Below are positions 1-9,015 of a stretch of DNA of 64,000 nt, piece by piece (position 1 is the stretch's first letter; the number at the start of each line of letters is the position of its first letter). The DNA comes from Lichenicola cladoniae (GTDB lineage: Bacteria > Pseudomonadota > Alphaproteobacteria > Acetobacterales > Acetobacteraceae). The stretch lies in the NCBI RefSeq assembly GCF_013201075.1, contig NZ_CP053708.1, positions 1,553,501 through 1,617,500 of the forward strand, read 5' to 3'. The notes beneath the pieces were generated by a model. That model searched no databases and had not been told where the DNA came from. It was given only the letters and a program-made list of their open reading frames with translations. The position numbers were made by a program, and so were the translations under genes.

Positions 1-1435
<1,435 letters not shown>

Positions 1436-1833
1436 GGCAAGCGGGCCGACCTCTCCTGGTCCCGCCCCGGGCGCGTGCGGGCGAGATCGGCGGGAACATG
1501 CCGGGCGGACCTTCAGGATGCAACCACGGGCGCCGGGGTGGGGCCGGGATTGGTCCGCAGGATGTCGAGGTGCTCGTTCCGTTTCACGATCGAGCGACAC
1601 GGACACGCTGCATGCCGCCGCATTGCTGGTGCCACCGGGTGCTTGTGGAGCTCGCATCACGGGCGCCGTCATCGGAGCACCGGTCGCCAACCCTGTCGGA
1701 AATTCCTAGATGTTCCGGAACCCCGCTTGCTCCGGGTCTGCCGCAATGACCGGGCCGCCCCGCGCTTGACACTGCACCTGATGCAGCCGACGACGTTTCG
1801 GCCCGGACAATGACGGAACGGCAGGGAGCAGGC
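1436..1833. other. Divergent intergenic region secD / oxidoreductase
   Basis: About 400 bases between the divergent secD and the Gfo/Idh/MocA gene. It must hold both promoters, but I see no consensus sigma-70 hexamers, no strong dyad and no plausible small gene; yajC, often next to secD, is absent here. Confidence 0.4.
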
Positions 1834-2850
1834 ATGGCACGTTCCAAGGCACCGGCGGGACCGGCGACCGGACCTCTCCTGCGCATCGGCATTGTCGGCG
1901 CGGGACATTTCGGCCGGTTCCATGCACTCAAGGTGGCAGCGTCGGCGCGGTCGGTGCTGGCGGGGGTGCACGACCCGGACCAGGCGCGGGCAGCCTCGGT
2001 CGGACGCGAGGCCGGCGGCGCACCCGCACTCGGTTTGGACGATCTGCTGGCGTCCTGCGACGCGGTGATCGTCGCGGCGCCGGCGGAAGCCCATTTCGCG
2101 CTGGCCGAGGCGGCATTGCGGGCCGGACGGCACGTGCTGATCGAGAAGCCGATCGCCTCGACCCTGGATCAGGCCGACCGGCTGATCGCCCTCGCCGGGC
2201 AGGCGGGCCGGGTGCTGCAGGTCGGGCATCTGCTGCGCTACTCCGCCGAGCACAAGGCGATCACCCAGCGCATCACCCGGCCACTCTATATCGAGGCGAC
2301 CCGGATCGCGCCGTTCAAGCCGCGCGGCACCGACGTCTCGGTGATCCTGGACCTGATGATCCATGATCTCGACCTGGTGCTGGCGATCGTCGACAGCCCG
2401 ATCGAGGATGTGGACGCGCTGGGCGCCGCGGTCAGCAGCGCGCACGAGGATATCGCCAACGCCCGGGTGCGTTTCGCCAACGGCTGCGTCGCCACCATCA
2501 CCGCCAGCCGGATCTCGCTGAAGACCGAGCGGCGGATGCGGCTGTTCTCGGAGGAAGGGTATCTTTCGGCGGATTTTGTGGCCCGCGAGCTCACCATGAT
2601 CGGCCGGGATCGCGGCCTGCCGCTGCCCGGCACCGGCGGCTTCCGGCGCGAGGCGGTGAGCTGGCAGGAGCACGATACGCTGGCCGCCGAGCACGAGGCG
2701 TTCGCGGCCTCTTGCCTGGACGGGGTGCCGGTGATCGTCGACGGGTCCGCCGGCCGCCGGGCACTCGCCGCCGCCTTGGCGGTCGGCGACGGCATCGCCG
2801 AGGCGCGCCGGCGCATGGAACGCTCCGGCCTGATCGGCATGCAGGCCTGA
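1834..2850 (+). CDS. Gfo/Idh/MocA family NAD(P)-dependent oxidoreductase
   Basis: A 338-residue two-domain dehydrogenase of the glucose-fructose oxidoreductase/inositol dehydrogenase/MocA family; substrate unknown. The N-terminal Rossmann fold has the dinucleotide loop GIVGAGHFGRFHA close to the start and the family motif LIEKPIA, whose lysine is normally catalytic. The C-terminal half carries the substrate-domain sequence DLMIHDLDLVL, with the histidine usual in the active site. I chose the ATG at 1834, 24 bases inside an earlier ATG at 1810, because AGGGAG lies 5 bases before it and the extra eight residues are not conserved-looking. It stands alone, divergent from secD, so context gives no hint of its substrate; a sugar or UDP-sugar is the usual type. 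Confidence 0.85.
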   Translation: MARSKAPAGPATGPLLRIGIVGAGHFGRFHALKVAASARSVLAGVHDPDQARAASVGREAGGAPALGLDDLLASCDAVIVAAPAEAHFALAEAALRAGRHVLIEKPIASTLDQADRLIALAGQAGRVLQVGHLLRYSAEHKAITQRITRPLYIEATRIAPFKPRGTDVSVILDLMIHDLDLVLAIVDSPIEDVDALGAAVSSAHEDIANARVRFANGCVATITASRISLKTERRMRLFSEEGYLSADFVARELTMIGRDRGLPLPGTGGFRREAVSWQEHDTLAAEHEAFAASCLDGVPVIVDGSAGRRALAAALAVGDGIAEARRRMERSGLIGMQA

Positions 2851-2914
2851 TCAGTCGCGGCGACGGTCTCGCCCGGGCATCGTCCGACTGCACGGGATCG
2901 CCCGACTGATCAGG
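2846..2914. repeat. Perfect 12-bp inverted repeat at oxidoreductase 3' end
   Basis: CCTGATCAGTCG at 2846-2857, which includes the stop codon of the oxidoreductase, is repeated exactly in inverted orientation at 2903-2914, with 45 bases between the arms. There is no T-tract, so it is not a classic intrinsic terminator; it could protect the mRNA 3' end or be chance in a GC-rich genome. Confidence 0.4.
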
Positions 2915-3195
2915 GTGCGCGCCCGTTCGGCAGGTTGGCGGATAGTCCCCGGGCTCTGCGAACGAACAACACCCATGCAGTATCATCCCGGAACCGGCTG
3001 TCCGGGCGGCGGGGACCGTAGCCCGACATGCCGCGCCTGAACCCCGCTCTCCTCCGGACCGCTCCACGAGGCTTCGGGATCGCGGCCCCGCTCTTGCTTG
3101 CAGAGCTGTGCGACCCCGACATTCAGCCTGACAATCGCTGCCGCCGAGCGGGACATGTCCGGCCCACCTCGGGTGCGCGTGTCGATCATCCACGA
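2915..3195. other. Intergenic region before the MocR regulator
   Basis: Together with the inverted repeat to its left this makes about 345 bases without a supported gene. An open reading extends upstream of the regulator from 3028, but the extra 56 residues are rich in Arg/Pro and do not resemble a MocR N-terminus. No clear promoter hexamers were found. Confidence 0.35.
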
Positions 3196-4608
3196 ATGGA
3201 TATCATGCAGACGGACGACATCATCGGCTCCTGGCAGCGTCATCTGACCGGGCAGACCGGCCCGCTCTATCTGTGCATCGTCGAAGCCCTGAGCCGGTCG
3301 ATCCGGCAGGGCGAACTTCGCGAAGGCGACCGGCTGCCGCCGCAACGTCGCCTGGCCACCGCCCTGGACGTCGATCTCACGACAGTCACCCGCGCCTTCA
3401 ACGAGGCCAAGCGGCGTGGCCTGCTCGACGCGACGGTCGGGCGGGGCAGTTTCGTGCGGTCCGGGGTCGGCGCGGCGCGCTGGCGCGACGACCGCCAGGC
3501 GGTGGTCGACCTCACCATGAACCTGCCGCCGATGCTGGCGGAGCCATCGATGCAACGGCTGCTGCAGGAGGGCGTCAGCCGGCTGCTGCGCAAGCAGGAT
3601 GTGGGCGTGCTGATGTCATACCGCATGACCGCCGGCACCACCGAGGAACGCACCGCCGGCGCCGCCTGGCTGAAGCCGGTACTCGGCCAGCGTGCGGTGG
3701 ACGAGGTGCTGCTGGTTCCGGGTGCGCAGAGCGCCATGCTCGCGGTCGTCAGCACGATGGCGAAGACCGGCGACGCGATCGTTGCCGAGCAGTTCACCTA
3801 TCCGGGCATCCGCGCGCTGGCCGCCCAGCTCGGACTCAACCTGTCCGGGGTCGGCATGGATGCGGAAGGGATGATCCCGGACGCGCTCGACCGGGTACTG
3901 CGCGAAAGTGGCGCCAGGCTGATCTATTGCACGCCGAACATCCAGAACCCGACCACGGCGACGATGTCGCTGGAGCGACGCCGCCGCATCCTGTCCGTGG
4001 CGCAGGCGCATAATTCGATGGTGCTCGAGGATGATCCGTACGGGCTGCTGCCGACCGACCCGCTGCCCGCCCTGGCGCAGCTGGCGCCGACGCGGGTGTT
4101 CCATGTGGCGACACTTGCGAAAGTGCTGTCGCCCGGATTGAGAACGGCGTTCCTGGTGGCACCCAGCTACGATCATGCCCAGCGGCTGACTGCCGCGATC
4201 CGGGCGACATCGCTGATGGGGGCCGGACTGATGACCGGCCTGGCGACGCAATGGATCCGTGGTGGCCAGGCGAGGACGATCCTCGACGCGGTGCGTGCCG
4301 AGTCCGCTGCGAGGCAGCGCGTCGCCCGAACCGTGCTGGGAACTGCCCCATGCGCGCATCCGGAAGGGCTGCATGTCTGGCTCCGCCTGCCGCCGCACTG
4401 GAACAGCAGCGATTTCGTCACCTATGTCCGGCGGCAGGGACTGGCGCTGGTGCCGAGCGACGTGTTCACGGTGGAGGGCAAAGCGCCTGGCCGGGTACGG
4501 ATCGCACTCGGTACAGCCGCCGATCAGCCGGCGCTGCTGGATGCACTGACATCGGTCGCCGCCGCCATGCAACACAAGCGCGCGCAAGGCTACGACAACG
4601 TCGTTTAG
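3196..4608 (+). CDS. MocR family regulator: GntR wHTH fused to aminotransferase-like domain
   Basis: MocR proteins join a GntR winged helix to a fold-type I PLP-binding domain and usually sense PLP adducts or amino compounds. Residues about 15-80 form the winged helix (EALSRSIRQGELREGDRLPPQRRLA, then VDLTTVTRAFNEAKRRGLL and GRGSFV). The rest is an AAT_I domain with the PLP region (VLEDDPYG) and FHVATLAKVLSPGLRTAFL, where the lysine of the TLAK motif is the expected Schiff-base residue. Start: ATG 3196, with a second ATG three codons on; neither has a strong Shine-Dalgarno sequence. It lies directly upstream of and in line with the Nit1C operon, separated by a 276-base region with a direct repeat of MocR operator type, so it is the likely local regulator. 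The fusion makes the family call very firm; its ligand is unknown. Confidence 0.9.
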   Translation: MDIMQTDDIIGSWQRHLTGQTGPLYLCIVEALSRSIRQGELREGDRLPPQRRLATALDVDLTTVTRAFNEAKRRGLLDATVGRGSFVRSGVGAARWRDDRQAVVDLTMNLPPMLAEPSMQRLLQEGVSRLLRKQDVGVLMSYRMTAGTTEERTAGAAWLKPVLGQRAVDEVLLVPGAQSAMLAVVSTMAKTGDAIVAEQFTYPGIRALAAQLGLNLSGVGMDAEGMIPDALDRVLRESGARLIYCTPNIQNPTTATMSLERRRRILSVAQAHNSMVLEDDPYGLLPTDPLPALAQLAPTRVFHVATLAKVLSPGLRTAFLVAPSYDHAQRLTAAIRATSLMGAGLMTGLATQWIRGGQARTILDAVRAESAARQRVARTVLGTAPCAHPEGLHVWLRLPPHWNSSDFVTYVRRQGLALVPSDVFTVEGKAPGRVRIALGTAADQPALLDALTSVAAAMQHKRAQGYDNVV

Positions 4609-4620
4609 GGCACCGTTATA

Positions 4621-4637
4621 TGCACATGCCGTGTGCT
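4621..4637 (+). promoter_or_regulatory. NtrC-like upstream activator site (candidate)
   Basis: TGCAC-N7-GTGCT matches the outer bases and spacing of the NtrC consensus TGCAC-C-N5-G-GTGCA; seen as a dyad it is GCACA-N5-TGTGC. It sits about 160 bases upstream of the sigma-54 promoter at 4782, the usual distance for a bacterial enhancer. Only the outer bases match, so this is an inference. Confidence 0.4.
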
Positions 4638-4706
4638 TCTGGTGCGACCGGTGCACGGGATTTGAGCAGAGAAAAACGATCAATTCGGTTTGTGGCCGCC
4701 CCTGGA

Positions 4707-4760
4707 CAATGTGTCTGACATTGTATGGCACTGCCTGATCCGTGCAGACGCATTGTATGG
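4707..4760 (+). promoter_or_regulatory. Candidate MocR operator: CATTGTATGG direct repeats
   Basis: CATTGTATGG occurs exactly at 4719-4728 and again at 4751-4760, a start-to-start distance of 32 bases or three helical turns. The first copy is also the right arm of an inverted CAATG-N7-CATTG dyad (4707-4723). Paired direct repeats about three turns apart, sometimes with an added inverted half-site, are what is known for MocR regulators such as GabR and PdxR. It lies just upstream of the sigma-54 promoter and downstream of the mocR gene. Confidence 0.5.
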
Positions 4761-4781
4761 AGATCGGGCGCCAGGCACCCC

Positions 4782-4797
4782 TTGGCACGAGCCTTGC
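4782..4797 (+). promoter_or_regulatory. Sigma-54 (RpoN) promoter of the Nit1C operon
   Basis: TTGGCACGAGCCTTGC matches the -24/-12 consensus YTGGCACG-N4-TTGC at every conserved base, with GG (4784-4785) and GC (4796-4797) ten bases apart as required. Transcription would begin about 12 bases later, near 4809, giving a leader of about 75 bases before the first Nit1C gene. A sigma-54 promoter needs an enhancer-binding ATPase; none is encoded nearby, so a remote activator such as NtrC is implied. Confidence 0.85.
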
Positions 4798-4884
4798 GAT
4801 GGTCGTCTGCAGAGACGGCGCCGTGCCGATCTCGCTGTGATCCATCCGGTCCGATCGATCGGAACACGCCCAAGAGGTGCCGCA

Positions 4885-5367
4885 ATGCCGAAGGTCGAGA
4901 AAATCCCGAACCAGCCTGGCGACTATCTGGTCGATTACGAGGAGAAGGTGTTCGAGGATGTCCAGGCAAAGCCTGGCGAGAAGGCGCTCGTCACGTTCCA
5001 CACGGTCGCGTTCGAAGGCTCGATCGGGCTGGTCAATTTGCTGCAGGCGACACGCCTGAAGCGCAAGGGTTTCGAGACCTCGATCCTGCTGTACGGCCCC
5101 GGCATCACGCTCGGCGTGCAGCGCGGGTTTCCGCGCCTGGGCGACGAGGCGTTCCCCGGTCATCAGAACTTCAACAAGCAGATCACAAAGTTCATGGAGG
5201 AGGGCGGCAAGGTCTATGCCTGCCGTTTCTCGATGCAGGCCCTGTATGGCCATGGCGAGGGCGCGCTGATCCCCGGCATCCGACCGATCGCGCCGCAGGA
5301 CGTGCTCGACCTGATGCTGATCCATCGTCGCGACGGCGCCTTCATCCTCGATACCTGGACGCTCTGA
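4885..5367 (+). CDS. MSMEG_0572/Sll0783 family nitrogen starvation response protein
   Basis: First gene of the Nit1C operon; 160 residues. The family is known only as a conserved partner of the Nit1 nitrilase cluster and, in Synechocystis, as a nitrogen-starvation-induced protein (Sll0783); its biochemical role is unknown. Seen: a soluble alpha/beta protein with [28 protein letters not shown], a DsrE-like layout (a strand and helix followed by a GPG loop), and the motif [14 protein letters not shown]. There is no signal peptide or membrane segment. ATG 4885 is preceded by AGAGG. It ends six bases before the nitrilase start, so the two are probably translated together. The family call rests on the characteristic sequence and the cluster context. 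Confidence 0.88.
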   Translation: MPKVEKIPNQPGDYLVDYEEKVFEDVQAKPGEKALVTFHTVAFEGSIGLVNLLQATRLKRKGFETSILLYGPGITLGVQRGFPRLGDEAFPGHQNFNKQITKFMEEGGKVYACRFSMQALYGHGEGALIPGIRPIAPQDVLDLMLIHRRDGAFILDTWTL

Positions 5368-5372
5368 CGCCG

Positions 5373-6305
5373 ATGGGAAAAATCGTCAGGGCAGCCGCAA
5401 TCCAGTTGTCGCCGGTGCTGGAGAACGGCACCGGCACGGTGGAGAAAGTCTGCCAGGCGATCCGGAACGCGGCTGCACAGGGTGTGCAGCTCGCGGTCTT
5501 CCCGGAAACGTTCGTGCCATACTATCCATATTTCTCGTTCGTGATGCCGGCGTCGAAGATGGGCGCCGAGCATATGCGGCTCTACGAAAATGCCGTTACC
5601 GTGCCTGGCCCGATTACCGACATGGTAGCGGCGGAAGCGCGCGCCGCCGGCATGGTCGTCGTGCTGGGCGTCAACGAGCGCGATCACGGCTCGCTCTACA
5701 ACACCCAGGTGATCTTCGACGCCGACGGCACCATCCTGCTCAAGCGACGCAAGATCACGCCGACATTCCATGAGCGCATGGTGTGGGGCCAGGGCGACGG
5801 CGCCGGCCTGCGCGTCGTCGAGAGTGCCGTCGGCCGTGTCGGCGCGCTGGCCTGCTGGGAGCATTATAACCCGCTCGCACGCTACGCCCTGATGACGCAG
5901 CACGAGGAAATCCACTGCGCGCAGTTTCCGGGCTCGATGGTCGGCCAGATCTTCGCCGACCAGATGGAGGTAACGATCCGCCATCATGCGCTCGAGGCGG
6001 GATGCTTCGTCGTCAACGCCACAGGCTGGCTCACCGACGAACAGATCGTGTCGATCACGCTGGATACCGGTTTGCAGCAGGCACTGCGTGGGGGATGCTG
6101 TGCGGCGATCGTGTCGCCGGAGGGGGTGCTGCTCGCGCCGCCGCTGCGGGAGGGCGAGGGCATGGTCGTAGCGGATCTCGATATGTCCCTGATCGTGAAG
6201 CGCAAGCGCATGATGGACAGTGTCGGCCATTATGCGCGGCCCGAATTTCTGAGCCTGCAGCATGACATGCGCCCGGCCATGCCGGTGCAGATCCAGCCCG
6301 CCTAG
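5373..6305 (+). CDS. nitC: Nit6803 family nitrilase (Nit1 clade)
   Basis: A 310-residue carbon-nitrogen hydrolase that converts nitriles to carboxylic acids and ammonia. The catalytic triad is complete: Glu45 (VFPETF), Lys127 (KRRKITPT) and Cys161 ([10 protein letters not shown]). [10 protein letters not shown] with the downstream [11 protein letters not shown] are typical of true nitrilases rather than amidases. It belongs to the branch found in the conserved Nit1C cluster. In Pseudomonas fluorescens the cluster has been linked to growth on cyanide as nitrogen source, and there the nitrilase is called nitC; the natural substrate here is unknown. Start ATG 5373 lies six bases after the stop of the preceding gene. 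There is no signal peptide; the protein is cytoplasmic and probably assembles into a spiral oligomer like its relatives. Confidence 0.93.
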   Translation: MGKIVRAAAIQLSPVLENGTGTVEKVCQAIRNAAAQGVQLAVFPETFVPYYPYFSFVMPASKMGAEHMRLYENAVTVPGPITDMVAAEARAAGMVVVLGVNERDHGSLYNTQVIFDADGTILLKRRKITPTFHERMVWGQGDGAGLRVVESAVGRVGALACWEHYNPLARYALMTQHEEIHCAQFPGSMVGQIFADQMEVTIRHHALEAGCFVVNATGWLTDEQIVSITLDTGLQQALRGGCCAAIVSPEGVLLAPPLREGEGMVVADLDMSLIVKRKRMMDSVGHYARPEFLSLQHDMRPAMPVQIQPA

Positions 6306-6345
6306 ACGCATCGCCCACCCGGCTCGTTTTTAAAGAGGCCAGCGC

Positions 6346-7458
6346 ATGTCGATCCAGACTTCGATGCCGATGAGCAGCCGGCAGTTGATCACCGAGCTGC
6401 AGTCGTTCGGTCTGAAGCTGGCCGACAGCGACAAGGGCGGCCAAAGCCGTCGCGGCGGTGCCGGTCCGTCGGACCACAAGGCGGTGACCGTCGCCGGCCA
6501 GACGGTGATGGTGCCGATCCATACGGCGACGGCGCGCACCTCGCCGTTCACCGCAGCCCCGCCGGACCCGAACGGCATCACGGTGCTGATGCGAGAGGGC
6601 ATGGAGGTCGGCCGCATCGCCTTCCCGCGGCCGCCGCGCTTCTACGGTCTGCAGACGTTCGATGGCGTGCCGTACTGGAAGATCGCGCTGCTGCATGGCC
6701 GCGACACGCTGGCGACGACGGTGATGCAGACCTGCATCCGCTACCGCGACCAGCGCACCGCCTGCCAGTTCTGCGCGATCGGGCAGTCGCTCGAAGCCGG
6801 CCGAACCATCGCCCACAAGACGCCCGAGCAACTGGCCGAGGTCGCCCGGGCTGCAGTCCTGCTCGACGGCGTTCGCGACATGGTGCTGACCACCGGCACA
6901 CCCAATCTCGACGATCGGGGCGCCGCGGTGCTGTGCGACAGCGCGTTTGCCATCAAGGCGGCGATCGACCTGCCGATCCAGGCGCAGTGCGAGCCGCCGC
7001 GCGACCCGGTCTGGTATGCACGGCTGAAAGCCGCCGGTGCCGACAGCCTCGGCATGCATCTCGAAGCCGCCACCCAGGATGTGCGTGCGCGCATCATGCC
7101 GGGCAAGGCGACGGTCAGCATCGAGCGCTACATGGATGCGTTCGCGCAGGCCGTGCCGGTGTTCGGCCGTGGCCAGGTCAATACCTACATTCTGGCCGGG
7201 CTCGGCGACACGCCGGACGAAATCCTGTGCCTGTCGGAACGGCTGATCGCGCTCGGCGTGTATCCGTTCGTGGTGCCGTTCGTGCCGATCTCGGGAACCG
7301 CGCTGGAAGATCATGCAGCGCCGACCCCGGACTTCATGCGCCAGGTGCTGCGTCCGCTGGGGCGCATGCTGCGCGACGCGAACTTGCGCTCGGTCGACAT
7401 CAAGGCCGGCTGCGGCCGTTGCGGCGCCTGTTCCTCGCTCAGCGCCTACGAGGACTGA
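6346..7458 (+). CDS. MSMEG_0568 family radical SAM protein
   Basis: A 370-residue radical S-adenosylmethionine enzyme, third gene of the Nit1C set; its reaction is unknown. The cluster-binding cysteines are spaced unusually: Cys130-x9-Cys140-x2-Cys143 instead of the common Cx3Cx2C, in the context QTCIRYRD...CQFCAIG. A second cysteine set, Cys356-x2-Cys359-x2-Cys362, sits nine residues from the C-terminus and may hold an auxiliary Fe-S cluster. The middle part has barrel motifs such as DMVLTTGTPN and SLGMHLEAATQ. ATG 6346 is well supported by AAAGAGG. The 40-base gap after the nitrilase is the largest inside the operon. Family membership is firm from sequence and neighbourhood. Confidence 0.92.
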   Translation: MSIQTSMPMSSRQLITELQSFGLKLADSDKGGQSRRGGAGPSDHKAVTVAGQTVMVPIHTATARTSPFTAAPPDPNGITVLMREGMEVGRIAFPRPPRFYGLQTFDGVPYWKIALLHGRDTLATTVMQTCIRYRDQRTACQFCAIGQSLEAGRTIAHKTPEQLAEVARAAVLLDGVRDMVLTTGTPNLDDRGAAVLCDSAFAIKAAIDLPIQAQCEPPRDPVWYARLKAAGADSLGMHLEAATQDVRARIMPGKATVSIERYMDAFAQAVPVFGRGQVNTYILAGLGDTPDEILCLSERLIALGVYPFVVPFVPISGTALEDHAAPTPDFMRQVLRPLGRMLRDANLRSVDIKAGCGRCGACSSLSAYED

Positions 7459-7462
7459 GCCG

Positions 7463-8026
7463 ATGGCGATGTGGGACCAGCCGGCGGCGCCGTTCATCCC
7501 CGGGCAATACTGCGTGCGGATCGCGCAGGCCGCGTGGGAACGCGACGGGCATTTCCGCCTACGCCACGAGGTGTTCTGCGACGAGCAGCAGGTGTTCAGC
7601 AGAACCGATCGCGACGCCATCGACGATGATGCGATCCTGCTGGTCGCCACCACCTGCGTGCTCGGCAGCCCGCATAGCGTGGTCGGCGCGGTGCGCATCC
7701 ACGAGGACGAGCCGGGCTCGTGGCGCGGATCGCGGCTGGCGGTGCAGGCCGATCACCGCCGGGTCGGCAGGCTCGGCGCGGAACTGATCCGGCTGGCGGT
7801 CTGCACGGCCCACCAGAGGGGCGCCACCCGCTTCCTGGCCCAGGTGCAGGTGCAGAACGTCACCCTGTTCGAGCGCATGAACTGGCGTTCGCTGGAGCAG
7901 ATCACCGTGCACGGCTTGCCGCATCACCTGATGCAGGCGGACCTCGCGCATTATCCGCCGCACGGGCTGGTCGAGACGCGGATGGTGCGGCCGCTTGCCG
8001 CACGGGCGATGGCGCAGGCGGCCTGA
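7463..8026 (+). CDS. MSMEG_0567/Sll0786 family N-acetyltransferase (GNAT)
   Basis: A 187-residue GNAT-fold acetyltransferase, fourth gene of the Nit1C operon. Seen: an N-terminal strand and helix with RLRHEVFCDEQQVF (the pattern shared with autoinducer-synthase-like GNATs), the acceptor strand VVGAVRIHE, then the acetyl-CoA loop region around ADHRRVGRLGAELIRLAV and the C-terminal FLAQVQVQNVTLFERMNW. The substrate is unknown; it may modify an intermediate of the pathway or an amino group released from it. It starts four bases after the radical SAM stop (ATG 7463), and its stop codon overlaps the ATG of the next gene (TGATG). The assignment relies on the GNAT pattern and the fixed cluster order. 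Confidence 0.88.
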   Translation: MAMWDQPAAPFIPGQYCVRIAQAAWERDGHFRLRHEVFCDEQQVFSRTDRDAIDDDAILLVATTCVLGSPHSVVGAVRIHEDEPGSWRGSRLAVQADHRRVGRLGAELIRLAVCTAHQRGATRFLAQVQVQNVTLFERMNWRSLEQITVHGLPHHLMQADLAHYPPHGLVETRMVRPLAARAMAQAA

Positions 8027-9015
8027 TGGACGGTGCTGCCTCGCTGGTCGCGTCCCTGGCCGCGGAGATCCGCCAGAGCCGGGCGCTGGCGCACAAGGCC
8101 GATATCGGGCTGGTGACGTCGCGGCTCGGCATCGGTGTGCCACGCGGGTCGCAGCCGGTCCGCGTGGGTGACGATTGCGCCGCGATCCCGGATGGCGACG
8201 GCTTCCTGCTGTTCGCGATCGAGGGCTTCCTGGACAGCTTCGTGTCCGCCATGCCGTGGTTCGCCGGCTATTGCGGGGTGATGGTCAATCTTGGCGACAT
8301 CGCGGCGATGGGCGGTCGCCCCATCGCCGTGGTCGATGCGATCTGGAGCCGGGACCAGACCCAGGCAGCGCCGATGCTGGACGGGCTGTCGGTGGCGAGC
8401 ACGCGCTACGGAGTGCCGATCGTCGGCGGGCACAGCAACCTGCGCAGCGAGGGCGAGCAGCTCTCGGTGGCGGTGCTGGGACGCGCCAGCCGCCTGCTCA
8501 CCAGTTTCGACGCACAGCCGGGCCACGTCCTGGTCGCTGCCATCGACCTGCGCGGCGCCTACCACGACCCGTATCCGTTTTGGGATGCCAGCACGCGCGG
8601 CGCCAGCGGCGAGCGGCTGCGCGGCGATCTGGACATCCTGCCGGAGCTTGCGGAGGCCGGCCTCTGCGGGGTGGCCAAGGATATCAGCAACGGCGGGTTG
8701 CCCGGCACCGCGCTGATGCTGGCCGAATGCTCCGGGGTCGGGTTCAGCATCGAGCTCGACCGCATCCCACGGCCCGAGGGCGCCGATCTGGGGCGCTGGC
8801 TGACAGCCTTCCCGAGCTTCGGTTTGCTGCTGTCGGTGGCGCCCAGGGATGCGACTGCAGTCATGGCGCGGTTCGCGGCGCGCGGTATCGCGGCGGCGGC
8901 GATCGGCACGTGCGAGGCCGGCACACGGCTCGACCTGATCCAGCACGGACGGCGGGAGACCTGCTGGGATCATTCCATCATGCCCCTGCTCGGATGCGGC
9001 GGGATCGCGGCGTGA
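8026..9015 (+). CDS. MSMEG_0567/Sll0787 family AIR synthase-like protein
   Basis: A 329-residue PurM-fold protein (AIR synthase-related, both N- and C-terminal domains). It shares the fold of aminoimidazole ribonucleotide synthase, HypE, ThiL and SelD, which activate a substrate with ATP. Seen: the N-terminal RVGDDCAAIPD, where the acidic pair is the expected metal/ATP site, NLGDIAAMGGRPIAVVDAIW, IVGGHSNLRSEG, and the C-domain motif GVAKDISNGGLPGTALMLAE. The family has no established reaction; ATP-dependent phosphorylation or dehydration of a pathway intermediate is the natural guess. Start ATG 8026 overlaps the preceding stop, and the next gene begins with GTG inside this stop codon, which indicates strict translational coupling. 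Confidence 0.9.
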   Translation: MDGAASLVASLAAEIRQSRALAHKADIGLVTSRLGIGVPRGSQPVRVGDDCAAIPDGDGFLLFAIEGFLDSFVSAMPWFAGYCGVMVNLGDIAAMGGRPIAVVDAIWSRDQTQAAPMLDGLSVASTRYGVPIVGGHSNLRSEGEQLSVAVLGRASRLLTSFDAQPGHVLVAAIDLRGAYHDPYPFWDASTRGASGERLRGDLDILPELAEAGLCGVAKDISNGGLPGTALMLAECSGVGFSIELDRIPRPEGADLGRWLTAFPSFGLLLSVAPRDATAVMARFAARGIAAAAIGTCEAGTRLDLIQHGRRETCWDHSIMPLLGCGGIAA

